The notes below the pieces were generated by a model. The model made no database searches and was not told where the DNA came from. It saw only the letters and a list, made by a program, of their open reading frames with translations. DNA of 64,000 bases from Pseudomonas leptonychotis (GTDB lineage Bacteria > Pseudomonadota > Gammaproteobacteria > Pseudomonadales > Pseudomonadaceae): positions 1,178,001-1,242,000 of the forward strand of contig NZ_RFLV01000001.1 of assembly GCF_004920405.1 (NCBI RefSeq), given 5' to 3'. Below, piece after piece: positions 27,537-36,468 of this stretch (its first letter is position 1; each line of letters begins with the position of its first letter). The position numbers and the translations under genes were made by a program.

Positions 27537-27608
27537 TCACACAGGCTTTTACAGACCGATGCCGCGTCGTGCTTGAAGCCGATGGCCTGAAGCCTGAAAC
27601 TAACGCCC

Positions 27609-28178
27609 ATGACAGACGCCAGCCCCAGCTATCTCAAGCATCACTTTCTGATTGCCATGCCGCACATGGCCGATCCGCGCTTTGCGCAGACCGTCACCTA
27701 CCTGATCGACCACAACGAGTTCGGCGCCATGGGCCTGGTGATCAACAAACCCAACGGCCTCAACCTGGCTGACGTACTCGAACAGCTGCGTCCGGACGAA
27801 GAGCCGCCGGTGCTGTGCCAAAGTCTGCCGATCTTTACCGGCGGCCCGGTACAAACCGATCGCGGCTTTGTCCTGCACCCCAGCGGCCCGCAATTTCAGG
27901 CCACTCTTGAGCTGGGTGAGCTGGGTCTGTCGACCTCGCAGGACGTACTGTTTGCGATTGCCGATGGCAGTGGCCCTGATAAATACCTGATTACCCTTGG
28001 CTATGCGGGCTGGGAAGCCGGGCAACTGGAAGCCGAACTGGTGGGCAACGCCTGGCTGACCTGCCCAGCCGACAACACCATCCTTTTCGACCTGCCCTTC
28101 GACCAGCGCCTGAATGCCGCTGCCGCACGCCTGGGCGTCAACCTCAGCCTGCTCACCTCACAAGCGGGACACGGCTGA
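27609..28178 (+). CDS. YqgE/AlgH family protein
   Basis: A 189-residue UPF0301 protein (YqgE, called AlgH in Pseudomonas). Family features are LKHHFLIAMPHMADPRFAQTVTYL, the HNEFGAMGLVINKP segment, and GGPVQTDRGFVLH. The molecular role is unknown; in Pseudomonas it has been associated with alginate regulation. It overlaps ruvX by one base (stop TGA, start ATG), a conserved yqgE-ruvX pairing. Confidence 0.95.
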   Translation: MTDASPSYLKHHFLIAMPHMADPRFAQTVTYLIDHNEFGAMGLVINKPNGLNLADVLEQLRPDEEPPVLCQSLPIFTGGPVQTDRGFVLHPSGPQFQATLELGELGLSTSQDVLFAIADGSGPDKYLITLGYAGWEAGQLEAELVGNAWLTCPADNTILFDLPFDQRLNAAAARLGVNLSLLTSQAGHG

Positions 28179-28621
28179 TGTCTGAAACCAAGGCAAAGCC
28201 GCTGCGCCTGCTACTGGGCTTCGATTACGGCAGCAAACAGATCGGCGTGGCCGTCGGCCAGATCATCACCGGCCAGGCCCGCGAGCTGTGCATTCTCAAA
28301 GCGCAGAACGGCGTGCCGGACTGGCAGAAAGTCGAAGCCCTGATCAAGGAATGGCAACCGGACGCCATCGTTGTCGGCCTGCCGCTGAATATGGACGGCA
28401 CGAAAAGCGAGATGAGCGACCGCGCGGAGAAATTCGCCCGCCGGCTCAACGGTCGCTTCAACCTCCCCGTGCACACCCACGACGAACGCTTAACCACATA
28501 CGAAGCCAAGGGCCAGCGCCTGCAACAAGGGCAGAACAGCGGCTACCGCGAGCGCCCGGTCGACGCCCTTGCTGCGGCGCTGCTGCTGCAAGGCTGGTTA
28601 GAAGAAAACTGCTCGGGCTAA
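28178..28621 (+). CDS. ruvX: pre-16S rRNA nuclease / putative Holliday junction resolvase YqgF
   Basis: A 147-residue RNase H-fold protein (YqgF/RuvX), which in E. coli trims the 5' end of 16S rRNA. It carries [14 protein letters not shown] (catalytic Asp in beta-1), [11 protein letters not shown] and the THDERLTT segment. It overlaps yqgE by one base, so the two are translationally coupled. Confidence 0.95.
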   Translation: MSETKAKPLRLLLGFDYGSKQIGVAVGQIITGQARELCILKAQNGVPDWQKVEALIKEWQPDAIVVGLPLNMDGTKSEMSDRAEKFARRLNGRFNLPVHTHDERLTTYEAKGQRLQQGQNSGYRERPVDALAAALLLQGWLEENCSG

Positions 28622-28653
28622 CGACCCGTCGAATCTGTATCTGGAGTGTTGTC

Positions 28654-29160
28654 ATGAGCTTACCCAACCCGGCCGAATTGTTGCCGCAAATGGCCGCCGC
28701 GCTAACCAGCCACCTGAATAAACGACGGATCAATGAACCGCGCTTTATCGGCATCCGCACAGGCGGTGTTTGGGTGGCCCAGGCACTCCTTGAAACCCTC
28801 GGCCGCCAGGATCCACTGGGCGTTCTCGATGTGTCCTTCTACCGCGACGACTTCACTCAGAACGGCCTGCACCCACAGGTACAACCGTCCGAGCTACCCT
28901 TCGAGATCGAAGGCCAACACCTGGTGCTGATCGACGATGTGCTGATGAGTGGGCGCACTATCCGCGCGGCGCTCAACGAGCTGTTCGACTACGGTCGCCC
29001 GGCCAGTGTGACCCTGGTCAGCCTGCTCGACCTGGATGCCCGCGAGCTGCCGATCCGTCCGGATGTGGTCGGGGCTACGCTGTCGCTAACGGAAGACCAG
29101 CGGGTAAAATTATCCGGCCCTACCCCGCTGACCCTCGAACTTCAGACGCTTGCCAACTGA
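28654..29160 (+). CDS. pyrR: bifunctional pyrimidine regulator PyrR / uracil phosphoribosyltransferase
   Basis: A 168-residue PyrR with the type I phosphoribosyltransferase PRPP loop [17 protein letters not shown] and the [10 protein letters not shown] segment. In Firmicutes PyrR attenuates pyr transcription by binding RNA; in pseudomonads it is thought to regulate pyrBC', but no attenuator is obvious upstream here. It may also retain UPRTase activity. The start at 28654 has a CTGGAG site. It lies 10 bases before pyrB. Confidence 0.94.
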   Translation: MSLPNPAELLPQMAAALTSHLNKRRINEPRFIGIRTGGVWVAQALLETLGRQDPLGVLDVSFYRDDFTQNGLHPQVQPSELPFEIEGQHLVLIDDVLMSGRTIRAALNELFDYGRPASVTLVSLLDLDARELPIRPDVVGATLSLTEDQRVKLSGPTPLTLELQTLAN

Positions 29161-29170
29161 GACTCGCCCA

Positions 29171-30181
29171 ATGACGACCCTAGCCACCAAGCGCCCATTG
29201 CAGCTCAATGACCAAGGCCAACTGCGTCACTTTTTGTCCATCGACGGCCTGCCGCGCGAACTGCTGACAGAAATCCTCGACACCGCTGACTCCTTCCTTG
29301 AAGTCGGCGAACGCGCCGTCAAGAAAGTACCGCTGCTGCGCGGCAAGACCGTGTGCAACGTGTTTTTCGAGAATTCCACGCGCACCCGCACCACCTTCGA
29401 ACTGGCGGCGCAGCGCCTGTCCGCCGACGTCATCACACTCAATGTCTCGACCAGCTCAACCAGCAAAGGCGAGACGCTGTTCGACACCCTGCGCAACCTC
29501 GAAGCCATGGCCGCCGATATTTTCGTCGTACGTCACGGTGACTCCGGCGCCGCGCACTTTATCGCCGAACATGTGTGCCCGAACCTGGCAATCATCAACG
29601 GTGGCGACGGCCGGCACGCCCACCCGACCCAGGGCATGCTCGACATGCTCACCATTCGCCGACATAAAGGCAGCTTCGAAAACCTCTCAGTGGCCATCGT
29701 CGGCGACATCCTGCACTCGCGGGTGGCGCGCTCGAATATGCTCGCGCTGAAGACCCTCGGCTGCCCGGACATCCGCGTGATCGCACCGAAAACGCTGCTG
29801 CCAGTCGGCATCGAGCAATACGGCGTGACGGTTTACAGCGACATGACCGCAGGCCTCAAGGATGTCGATGTGGTGATCATGCTGCGCCTGCAGCGTGAAC
29901 GCATGACCGGCGGCCTGCTGCCCAGCGAGGGCGAGTTCTACCGCCTGTTCGGCCTCACAGAAGAACGCCTCAAGCTGGCCAAGCCGGACGCACTGGTCAT
30001 GCACCCAGGGCCAATCAACCGCGGCGTGGAGATCGAATCAGCCGTCGCTGACGGCCCGCAGTCGGTGATTCTCAACCAAGTAACCTACGGCATCGCCATC
30101 CGCATGGCGGTACTGTCTATGGCCATGAGCGGCCAAGCCGCGCAGCGCCAACTCAATCAAGATGCCGAGGAGCAAAACTGA
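29171..30181 (+). CDS. pyrB: aspartate carbamoyltransferase catalytic subunit
   Basis: PyrB condenses carbamoyl phosphate with aspartate in pyrimidine synthesis. The 336-residue protein has the carbamoyl-phosphate motif [12 protein letters not shown], the HPTQGMLDM segment, and [12 protein letters not shown] near the C-terminus. The ~12-residue N-terminal extension is typical of Pseudomonas ATCase, where it carries the nucleotide regulatory site. It overlaps the dihydroorotase homologue by one base, as expected for the 6+6 PyrB-PyrC' dodecamer. Confidence 0.97.
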   Translation: MTTLATKRPLQLNDQGQLRHFLSIDGLPRELLTEILDTADSFLEVGERAVKKVPLLRGKTVCNVFFENSTRTRTTFELAAQRLSADVITLNVSTSSTSKGETLFDTLRNLEAMAADIFVVRHGDSGAAHFIAEHVCPNLAIINGGDGRHAHPTQGMLDMLTIRRHKGSFENLSVAIVGDILHSRVARSNMLALKTLGCPDIRVIAPKTLLPVGIEQYGVTVYSDMTAGLKDVDVVIMLRLQRERMTGGLLPSEGEFYRLFGLTEERLKLAKPDALVMHPGPINRGVEIESAVADGPQSVILNQVTYGIAIRMAVLSMAMSGQAAQRQLNQDAEEQN

Positions 30182-31452
30182 TGCGCATCCGTATCCTCGG
30201 TGCCCGCGTGATCGACCCCAGCAGCGGCGTTGATCAGATCACCGACCTTTATCTCGAGAACGGCAAGATTGCGGCTATCGGCCAGCCCCCCGCCGGCTTC
30301 ACCACCGATAAAACTCTCGACGCTCAAGGCTTGGTTGCCAGTCCAGGCTTGGTCGACCTCAACGTCGCCCTGCGCGAGCCGGGTTTTAGCCGCAAGGGCA
30401 GCATCGCCACGGAGACACTCGCAGCCGCAGCAGGCGGCGTCACCAGTTTGTGCTGCCCGCCGTTTACTAAACCAATAGTGGACACCCCCGCTGTCGCCGA
30501 GTTGATCCTCGACCGCGCTCGCGAAGCCGGGCATACCAAGGTGTTCCCGATTGGCGCCCTGAGCAAAGGCCTGGAAGGCGAGCAGCTGGCCGAACTGGTT
30601 GCACTGCGCGACGCGGGTTGCGTGGCGTTCAGCAACGGCCTGGACAGTTTCCGCAATAACCGCACTCTGCGTCGCGCGCTGGAGTACGCCGCCACCTTCG
30701 ACCTGACAGTAATCTTCCACTCCCAGGATCATGATCTGGCCGAAGGCGGCCTGGCGCATGAAGGCGCCATGGCCAGCTTCCTTGGCTTACCGGGCATCCC
30801 AGAGACCGCTGAAACCGTGGCCCTGGCCCGTGATCTACTGCTGGTCGAGCAGACCGGCGTGCGTGCGCACTTCAGCCAACTGACCAGCGCCCGTGGCGCA
30901 CAGCTGATCGCCGACGCTCAGGCCCGTGGTCTGCCGGTAACTGCCGATGTGGCACTGTATCAGCTGATTCTCACAGATGAGGCACTGGAAGGTTTCTCGA
31001 GCCTGTATCACGTGCAACCACCGTTGCGCACCGCCGCTGACCGTGACGGCCTACGTGCCGCCGTGAAAAGTGGCGTGATTGGTGCCATTTCCAGCCACCA
31101 CCAACCCCATGAGCGCGACGCCAAGCTGGCGCCCTTCGGTGCCACCGAACCCGGCATCAGCAGCGTGCAACTGTTGCTGCCGCTGGCCATGAGCCTGGTA
31201 CAAGACGGCCTGCTTGACCTGCCCACCCTGCTCGCCCGCCTGAGCAGTGGCCCGGCGCACGCACTGCGCCTACCGGCTGGCCGCCTGAACGTGGGCGCGC
31301 CCGCCGATCTGCTGCTGTTCGACCCACAGGCCTCGACCCTGGCCGGTGAAAGCTGGTACTCAAAAGGTGCCAACTGCCCGTTTATCGGTCATTGCTTGCC
31401 GGGTGCAGTGCGTTACACCTTGGTTGATGGGCATATCAGCTACCAGGCCTGA
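30181..31452 (+). CDS. pyrX: inactive dihydroorotase homologue PyrC'
   Basis: A 423-residue amidohydrolase-fold protein required structurally for aspartate carbamoyltransferase in pseudomonads. Active dihydroorotases carry a metal-binding His-X-His after beta-1; here the corresponding segment reads DLNVALREPG, so both histidines are replaced. That is the direct evidence for loss of catalysis. The Arg-Glu-Pro-Gly part of the motif is kept. A functional pyrC must lie elsewhere. It is coupled to pyrB by a one-base overlap and ends at a strong terminator. Confidence 0.95.
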   Translation: MRIRILGARVIDPSSGVDQITDLYLENGKIAAIGQPPAGFTTDKTLDAQGLVASPGLVDLNVALREPGFSRKGSIATETLAAAAGGVTSLCCPPFTKPIVDTPAVAELILDRAREAGHTKVFPIGALSKGLEGEQLAELVALRDAGCVAFSNGLDSFRNNRTLRRALEYAATFDLTVIFHSQDHDLAEGGLAHEGAMASFLGLPGIPETAETVALARDLLLVEQTGVRAHFSQLTSARGAQLIADAQARGLPVTADVALYQLILTDEALEGFSSLYHVQPPLRTAADRDGLRAAVKSGVIGAISSHHQPHERDAKLAPFGATEPGISSVQLLLPLAMSLVQDGLLDLPTLLARLSSGPAHALRLPAGRLNVGAPADLLLFDPQASTLAGESWYSKGANCPFIGHCLPGAVRYTLVDGHISYQA

Positions 31453-31462
31453 ACCCGCGCCC

Positions 31463-31498
31463 CATGAAAAAGCCCGCCGATTGGCGGGCTTTTTCATG
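31463..31498. terminator. bidirectional terminator after pyrC'
   Basis: A perfect 16-base inverted repeat, CATGAAAAAGCCCGCC, loop GATT, then its complement, ending in TTTTTC. It serves both the pyr transcript and the convergent TM2-domain gene. Confidence 0.93.
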
Positions 31499-31506
31499 CC
31501 TAAACC

Positions 31507-31905
31507 TCAGGCGCGCTCAGCGTTTTTGATCGACACCTGACTGTTCAGTGTCCAGAAGTCATACAGCACGCCCACCAAGAACAACCCACCGGTACACAGG
31601 TAAATGATTCCGGTAATCCACTTGCCTTGGTACATACGGTGCACGCCAAAAAGCCCCAGAAAGGTCAGTAGGATCCACGCTACGTTGTAATCAGTATCAC
31701 CCGCGGTAAAACGCAGGTCCGCCTCACGATCCATCGCCGGAATCAGGAACAGGTCGATGATCCAGCCAATAAAGAACAGGCCGAAGGTGAAGAACCAAAT
31801 GGTGCCCGTGACCGGCTTGCCATAGTAAAAACGGTGCGCCCCGAGAAAGCCAAAGATCCAGAGTAGGTAACCGATAAGCTTGCTGTGCGTATCCTGTCGC
31901 TGCAT
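31507..31905 (-). CDS. TM2 domain-containing membrane protein
   Basis: A 132-residue membrane protein with two TM2-type units: LLWIFGFLGAHRFYYGKPV plus FFIGWIIDLFLIP, and LLTFLGLFGVHRMYQGKWI plus FLVGVLYDFWTLN. Each has the G-x-H-R-x-Y-x-G turn followed by a D in the second helix. The function is unknown; TM2 proteins are small helical-hairpin membrane proteins. GGAGG seven bases upstream fixes the start at 31905. Confidence 0.85.
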   Translation of the reverse strand: MQRQDTHSKLIGYLLWIFGFLGAHRFYYGKPVTGTIWFFTFGLFFIGWIIDLFLIPAMDREADLRFTAGDTDYNVAWILLTFLGLFGVHRMYQGKWITGIIYLCTGGLFLVGVLYDFWTLNSQVSIKNAERA

Positions 31906-32030
31906 ATGCGTGCCTCCTGATGGCTTGAACTCTATCTGACGCCACACTCTATCCAAGGTTCGCTACGCAGGGAAATCTACTGCGCAGAACGCCCGATCAG
32001 CACTTGAAGCCGACTTAAGATTACTAAATA

Positions 32031-32046
32031 CTGTACATATAAACAG
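32031..32046 (+). promoter_or_regulatory. LexA (SOS) box
   Basis: CTGTACATATAAACAG matches the gamma-proteobacterial LexA consensus CTG-N10-CAG with an AT-rich centre; the palindrome extends to TACTGT...ACAGTA. It lies 17 bases before the start codon of the radical SAM gene and overlaps the likely -10 region (a TTGAAG -35 candidate is at 32004-32009). LexA binding here would block transcription until DNA damage. Confidence 0.85.
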
Positions 32047-32063
32047 TATATTTGAGCGTCATC

Positions 32064-33275
32064 ATGCAGCTGATCGAAAAACTCACCGTGCTCGCCGACG
32101 CCGCTAAATACGACGCGTCCTGCGCCAGTAGCGGCGCCCCTACGCGTAGCTCCAAAAGTAAAACCGGTATCGGCTCAACCAACGGCATGGGCATCTGCCA
32201 CAGCTTTACGCCCGACGGTCGCTGCGTGGCGCTGCTAAAAATTCTGCTGACCAACTTTTGTCTGTATGACTGCCAGTATTGCGTCAACCGTCGCTCCAGC
32301 GATGTGCCGCGCGCGCGTTTTACCCCGGAAGAAGTGGTGACCCTGACCCTCGACTTCTACACGCGCAATTGCATCAGCGGGTTGTTTCTCAGCTCCGGCA
32401 TCATTCGTTCCGCCGACTACACCATGGAGCAGCTGATCCGCGTGGCCAAATTGCTGCGCGAAGAGCATGAATTTCGCGGCTATATCCACCTAAAAACCAT
32501 TCCCGACGCAGACCCGCTGCTAATAGCCGAAGCAGGGCGCTACGCCGACCGCCTCAGTGTGAATATTGAGCTGCCGACTGAAGCCAGCCTGATCCGTTTA
32601 GCCCCGGAAAAACAGGTGCGCACCATCAAGCAGGCCATGCACTCGATACACCAAGGCGAGAGCGAGGCCCGCGCCGAAAAGCGCGCACCGCGCTTCGCCC
32701 CCGCCGGCCAGAGCACGCAGATGATCATTGGTGCCGACGCCACCGATGACAGCACCATCCTGCACACCGCCGCCTCACTCTACAGCGACTACCGCCTGCG
32801 CCGGGTCTACTACTCAGCGTTCAGCCCCATTCCGCAAAGCCCGAATACCGTACCCTTTGAAGCGCCGCCGCTGCTGCGCGAGCACCGCCTGTATCAGGCC
32901 GACTTCTTGATGCGCGGTTACGGTTTCGATGCCAGCGAGCTGCTCAGCGGCCCCGGCAACCTGGCCCTGGATATCGACCCGAAGCTGGCCTGGGCATTGA
33001 ACAACCGCGAGCACTTCCCCGTTGACCTCAACCGCGCCGAACCCTCGATGATCGCCCGCGTACCCGGTATTGGTGTGCTCAGCGCCAAACGTTTGGTTGC
33101 CCTGCGCCGGCAAAAACGCATTCGCTTCGCTGACCTGACGCGCCTGCGTTGCGCCCTGGAAAAAGCCAAGCCGTTTATCATCACCCAGGATTATCGGCCC
33201 TTGCAGGCTACCCGCGAATCCCTACTGCTGCGCCAGCAGCTCAGCGAAACGCCCGCACAGATGGCGCTGTGGTGA
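32064..33275 (+). CDS. DNA modification/repair-associated radical SAM protein (TIGR03916-like)
   Basis: A 403-residue radical SAM enzyme. The cluster-binding motif is C-x3-C-x2-C in TNFCLYDCQYCVN. The N-terminal KLTVLADAAKYDASCASSG stretch and the middle VNIELPTE strand fit the family whose genes are linked to uracil-DNA glycosylase-like proteins. A helix-hairpin-helix (ARVPGIGVLSAKRLVALRR, ~residues 330-350) near the C-terminus suggests DNA binding. The biochemical reaction is not established. It is directly behind a LexA box and overlaps the next gene by a base. ATG 32064 is chosen over TTG 32052. Confidence 0.88.
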   Translation: MQLIEKLTVLADAAKYDASCASSGAPTRSSKSKTGIGSTNGMGICHSFTPDGRCVALLKILLTNFCLYDCQYCVNRRSSDVPRARFTPEEVVTLTLDFYTRNCISGLFLSSGIIRSADYTMEQLIRVAKLLREEHEFRGYIHLKTIPDADPLLIAEAGRYADRLSVNIELPTEASLIRLAPEKQVRTIKQAMHSIHQGESEARAEKRAPRFAPAGQSTQMIIGADATDDSTILHTAASLYSDYRLRRVYYSAFSPIPQSPNTVPFEAPPLLREHRLYQADFLMRGYGFDASELLSGPGNLALDIDPKLAWALNNREHFPVDLNRAEPSMIARVPGIGVLSAKRLVALRRQKRIRFADLTRLRCALEKAKPFIITQDYRPLQATRESLLLRQQLSETPAQMALW

Positions 33276-34153
33276 TGCACAGCGCGCACTTCGATGGCAG
33301 CTTTGCTGGCTGGCGTGAAGTTTCCAGAAACCTATTGCAGCAAGGCGTGCCGCCGCACCAGGTCACTTGGCTGGGTGCCGGCGACAGCGGCGGGCTGTTC
33401 GACCAGACACCTACGCCCAGCAGCACCCAAGTGGCTACGCCGGCACCGCGTATCCCCAAACAGCTGCTTGAACTGCTGCAGAGCGCCGCACGCTTTCGCG
33501 TCGAGGAGCGCTGGAGCCTGCTCTATCGGATTCTGTGGCGGGTCGCCCAGGGTGATCGCGCGGCCATGTTGTCGGGTGATATAGACGGCAGCCAGCTGCA
33601 TAAACGGCTCAAGGCGGTACGCCGCGAGGCCCATCACCTGCATGCCTTTCTACGCTTTCATCCACGTCCGAAAAACGCCGAAGGGCCACAACTGGTGGCT
33701 TGGCATGAACCCGCCCACGACATTCTGGCCAGCGCCAGCGGGCACTTTGCCGAACGCCTGGGGCGCACTACTTGGTTGATTGCCACACCCGATGACGGCG
33801 TGTACTGGGATGGCCAGCGCCTGCACTACCAGCAGCCCTGCCCGAGCGAGTGGCAACGCCTGGCACAAACACCTGAGGATAACGGCGAGGCGCTGTGGCT
33901 GGCGTATTACGCCAGCACCTTCAACCCAGCACGGCTAAACCGCAGCGCTCTGGAAACCAGCCTGCCGGTACGCTTCTGGAAAAATCTCCCTGAAGGCCCG
34001 CTGATTCCACAACTCATGAGCCAGGCCCGCGCCGGCGCCCAGCGCGATGGCCAAGCCGAGGCCGTCGCACGCCAGGGCGGTAAACGTATTCACTACAGCG
34101 CCGTGCAAGAATCGCCTGTCAGCGGAAGCGCCGACCCGGATCTTCCTCACTGA
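33275..34153 (+). CDS. DUF4130 / TIGR03915-like DNA metabolism protein lacking a UDG domain
   Basis: A 292-residue protein of the family that partners the radical SAM enzyme above. Visible features are the HFDGSFAGWREVSRNLL start, the RRVxQGDR-like and LHKRLKAVRREAHHLHAFLRF segments, and the C-terminal DNPARLNRSALETSLPVRFWKNLPE-like region. In many genomes this domain is fused to a C-terminal uracil-DNA glycosylase-like domain; here the chain ends soon after, and no UDG motif is visible downstream. Its last 35 bases overlap the 3' end of convergent pilU. It overlaps the radical SAM gene by one base, so the two are coupled and share the LexA box. Confidence 0.8.
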   Translation: MHSAHFDGSFAGWREVSRNLLQQGVPPHQVTWLGAGDSGGLFDQTPTPSSTQVATPAPRIPKQLLELLQSAARFRVEERWSLLYRILWRVAQGDRAAMLSGDIDGSQLHKRLKAVRREAHHLHAFLRFHPRPKNAEGPQLVAWHEPAHDILASASGHFAERLGRTTWLIATPDDGVYWDGQRLHYQQPCPSEWQRLAQTPEDNGEALWLAYYASTFNPARLNRSALETSLPVRFWKNLPEGPLIPQLMSQARAGAQRDGQAEAVARQGGKRIHYSAVQESPVSGSADPDLPH

Positions 34154-35264
34154 CTTCCAGCGACAGCCCCTGAGCCATGCTGCTCAAGTGATCACCGTCA
34201 CTTTCAGAACCCAGCTTGATCATCAGACGCAGGTCGTTGGCTGAGTCAGCGTAAAGCAACGCGTCTTCGTAGGTAATCTCGCCTTGGCTGTATAGGTTGT
34301 ACAGCGCCTGATCGAAGGTCTGCATGCCCTGCTCGGTGGAGCGTTTCATCAACGCCTTGAGCTCATGCACCTCACCCTTACGGATCAGATCGGAAGCCAG
34401 TGGCGTATTGATCAACACCTCGATCACCGCACGGCGGCCCTTACCATCCGGCGTTGGGATCAGTTGCTGAGCAACGATGGCTTTGAGGTTGAGCGACAGA
34501 TCCATCCACACCTGGTTCTGTCGGTCCGCCGGGAAGAAGTTGATAATGCGGTCCAGCGCCTGGTTGGCGTTGTTGGCGTGCAGCGTGGCCAGGCATAAGT
34601 GGCCGGTTTCAGCGAACGCCACGGCGTGGTCCATGGTCTCGCGGGTGCGCACCTCACCAATCAGAATCACGTCCGGCGCCTGGCGCAGGGTGTTCTTCAG
34701 CGCTACTTCGAACGACTCGGTGTCGATGCCCACCTCACGCTGAGTGACGATGCAGCTCTGGTGCTGGTGGATGTATTCGATCGGGTCTTCGATGGAAATG
34801 ATATGACCGCTGCTGTTCTTGTTGCGGTAGCCAATCATTGCTGCCAGCGAGGTCGACTTACCCGTGCCGGTGGCTCCCACGAATAACACCAGACCGCGCT
34901 TGGTCAGCGCCAGTTTCTTGAGAATTTCCGGCAGTTTCAGCTCGTCCAACGTCGGGATATTGGTCTCGATGCGGCGCAGCACCATACCGGCCAAGTTGCG
35001 CTGGTAAAAGGCACTGACGCGGAAACGACCCACACCGCGGGCGCTGATCGCGAAATTGCACTCATGGTTCTCCGTGAAATCGCGGCGCTGCTGCTCATTC
35101 ATCACCGAGTGCACAGTTTCACGCGTCTGCTCAGGCGACATGGGCGTCTTGGTGATTGGCATGATCTTGCCATTGACCTTCATCGACGGCGGTACACCGG
35201 CAGTGATAAACAGGTCAGAGCCGCCCTTTTCCACCATCAGGCGCAGCAGTTTTTCGAATTCCAT
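34119..35264 (-). CDS. pilU: type IV pilus retraction ATPase PilU
   Basis: A 381-residue hexameric secretion ATPase, paralogue of PilT, assisting pilus retraction in a PilT-dependent way. Features: N-terminal PAS-like domain, Walker A GATGTGKSTSLAAM, the Asp box (IISIEDPIEYIH), Walker B LIGEVR, and the His box TGHLCLATLHANNA. Longer than PilT by a C-terminal acidic tail (ESDGDHLSSMAQ..EEDPG), as usual for PilU. It lies downstream of pilT in the same orientation with a 106-base gap. Confidence 0.97.
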   Translation of the reverse strand: MEFEKLLRLMVEKGGSDLFITAGVPPSMKVNGKIMPITKTPMSPEQTRETVHSVMNEQQRRDFTENHECNFAISARGVGRFRVSAFYQRNLAGMVLRRIETNIPTLDELKLPEILKKLALTKRGLVLFVGATGTGKSTSLAAMIGYRNKNSSGHIISIEDPIEYIHQHQSCIVTQREVGIDTESFEVALKNTLRQAPDVILIGEVRTRETMDHAVAFAETGHLCLATLHANNANQALDRIINFFPADRQNQVWMDLSLNLKAIVAQQLIPTPDGKGRRAVIEVLINTPLASDLIRKGEVHELKALMKRSTEQGMQTFDQALYNLYSQGEITYEDALLYADSANDLRLMIKLGSESDGDHLSSMAQGLSLEVSEEDPGRRFR

Positions 35265-35370
35265 CGTTGTTCGCCCATGTGCATCACGCGGTTATGCAAA
35301 GCCAGCGACACGCGCGTGTACTGCCGCTGGGCTGAGCCCGACCGACCATGGCCAGTCGAGCACTGTCGGT

Positions 35371-36405
35371 TTAGAAATTTTCCGGAATTTTGGCTTTTTC
35401 CCGCGCGGCTTCGCGGCTGACGATGCCCTTGGACAACAGAGTCTTCAGGCAGGAATCGAGGGTTTGCATGCCCAGCGAGCCACCGGTCTGAATGGCCGAA
35501 TACATCTGCGCCACCTTGTCCTCACGGATCAGGTTACGGATAGCCGGCGTACCAATCATGATCTCGTGTGCCGCCACACGGCCGCCGCCAACCTTTTTCA
35601 ACAGGGTTTGCGAGATCACCGACTGCAGGGACTCCGAGAGCATGGAGCGCACCATGGATTTCTCTTCGGCGGGGAATACGTCGACCACCCGGTCGATGGT
35701 TTTAGCCGCTGAGGTGGTGTGCAGAGTGCCAAATACCAAGTGACCCGTTTCCGCGGCAGTCAGCGCCAGGCGAATGGTTTCCAGGTCGCGCATTTCGCCC
35801 ACCAGGATGATATCCGGGTCTTCACGCAGCGCCGAGCGCAAGGCTTCGGAGAAGCCGAGGGTGTCGCGGTGCACTTCGCGCTGGTTAATCAGGCATTTTT
35901 TCGATTCGTGAACGAATTCGATCGGGTCTTCCACCGTGAGGATGTGGTGGTACTTATTGCTATTTATATAGTCGAGCATCGCCGCCAAGGTGGTCGACTT
36001 ACCCGAACCGGTGGGCCCGGTGACCAGCACCAAGCCACGCGGCACATCAGAAATCTTCTTGAAGATCTCACCCATACCGAGATCTTCCATGCTCAGCACT
36101 TTCGACGGAATGGTACGGAATACGGCGCCAGCGCCACGGTTCTGGTTGAAGGCGTTAACCCGGAAACGCGCTACACCCGGCACTTCGAAGGAGAAGTCGG
36201 TCTCGAGGAACTCCTCGAAATCCTTACGCTGCTTGTCGTTCATGATGTCGTAGATCAGCGCGTGCACTTGTTTATGGTCGAGTGCAGGCAAATTGATCCG
36301 GCGAACATCACCGTCGACCCGAATCATCGGAGGCAGGCCAGCGGAGAGGTGCAGGTCCGATGCACCTTGCTTGGCGCTGAAGGCCAGCAATTCAGTGATA
36401 TCCAT
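35371..36405 (-). CDS. pilT: type IV pilus twitching motility ATPase PilT
   Basis: A 344-residue retraction ATPase. It has the MDITELLAFSAKQGASDLHLSAG start, Walker A GPTGSGKSTTLAAM, the Asp box ILTVEDPIEFVH, Walker B LVGEMRD, the His box TGHLVFGTLHTTSA and the C-terminal AIRNLIREDKVAQ motif essential for retraction. The start at 36405 is the standard one; an open extension upstream of it runs through yggS on the other strand and is not credible. It is the effector end of the Pil-Chp pathway encoded at 11800-25400. Confidence 0.98.
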   Translation of the reverse strand: MDITELLAFSAKQGASDLHLSAGLPPMIRVDGDVRRINLPALDHKQVHALIYDIMNDKQRKDFEEFLETDFSFEVPGVARFRVNAFNQNRGAGAVFRTIPSKVLSMEDLGMGEIFKKISDVPRGLVLVTGPTGSGKSTTLAAMLDYINSNKYHHILTVEDPIEFVHESKKCLINQREVHRDTLGFSEALRSALREDPDIILVGEMRDLETIRLALTAAETGHLVFGTLHTTSAAKTIDRVVDVFPAEEKSMVRSMLSESLQSVISQTLLKKVGGGRVAAHEIMIGTPAIRNLIREDKVAQMYSAIQTGGSLGMQTLDSCLKTLLSKGIVSREAAREKAKIPENF

Positions 36406-36468
36406 GGGACTCCCTAATGACAGACAAGCAGGTAGAATGCCGCGAAACCCAGGCGGCGGGCGCAAGTA

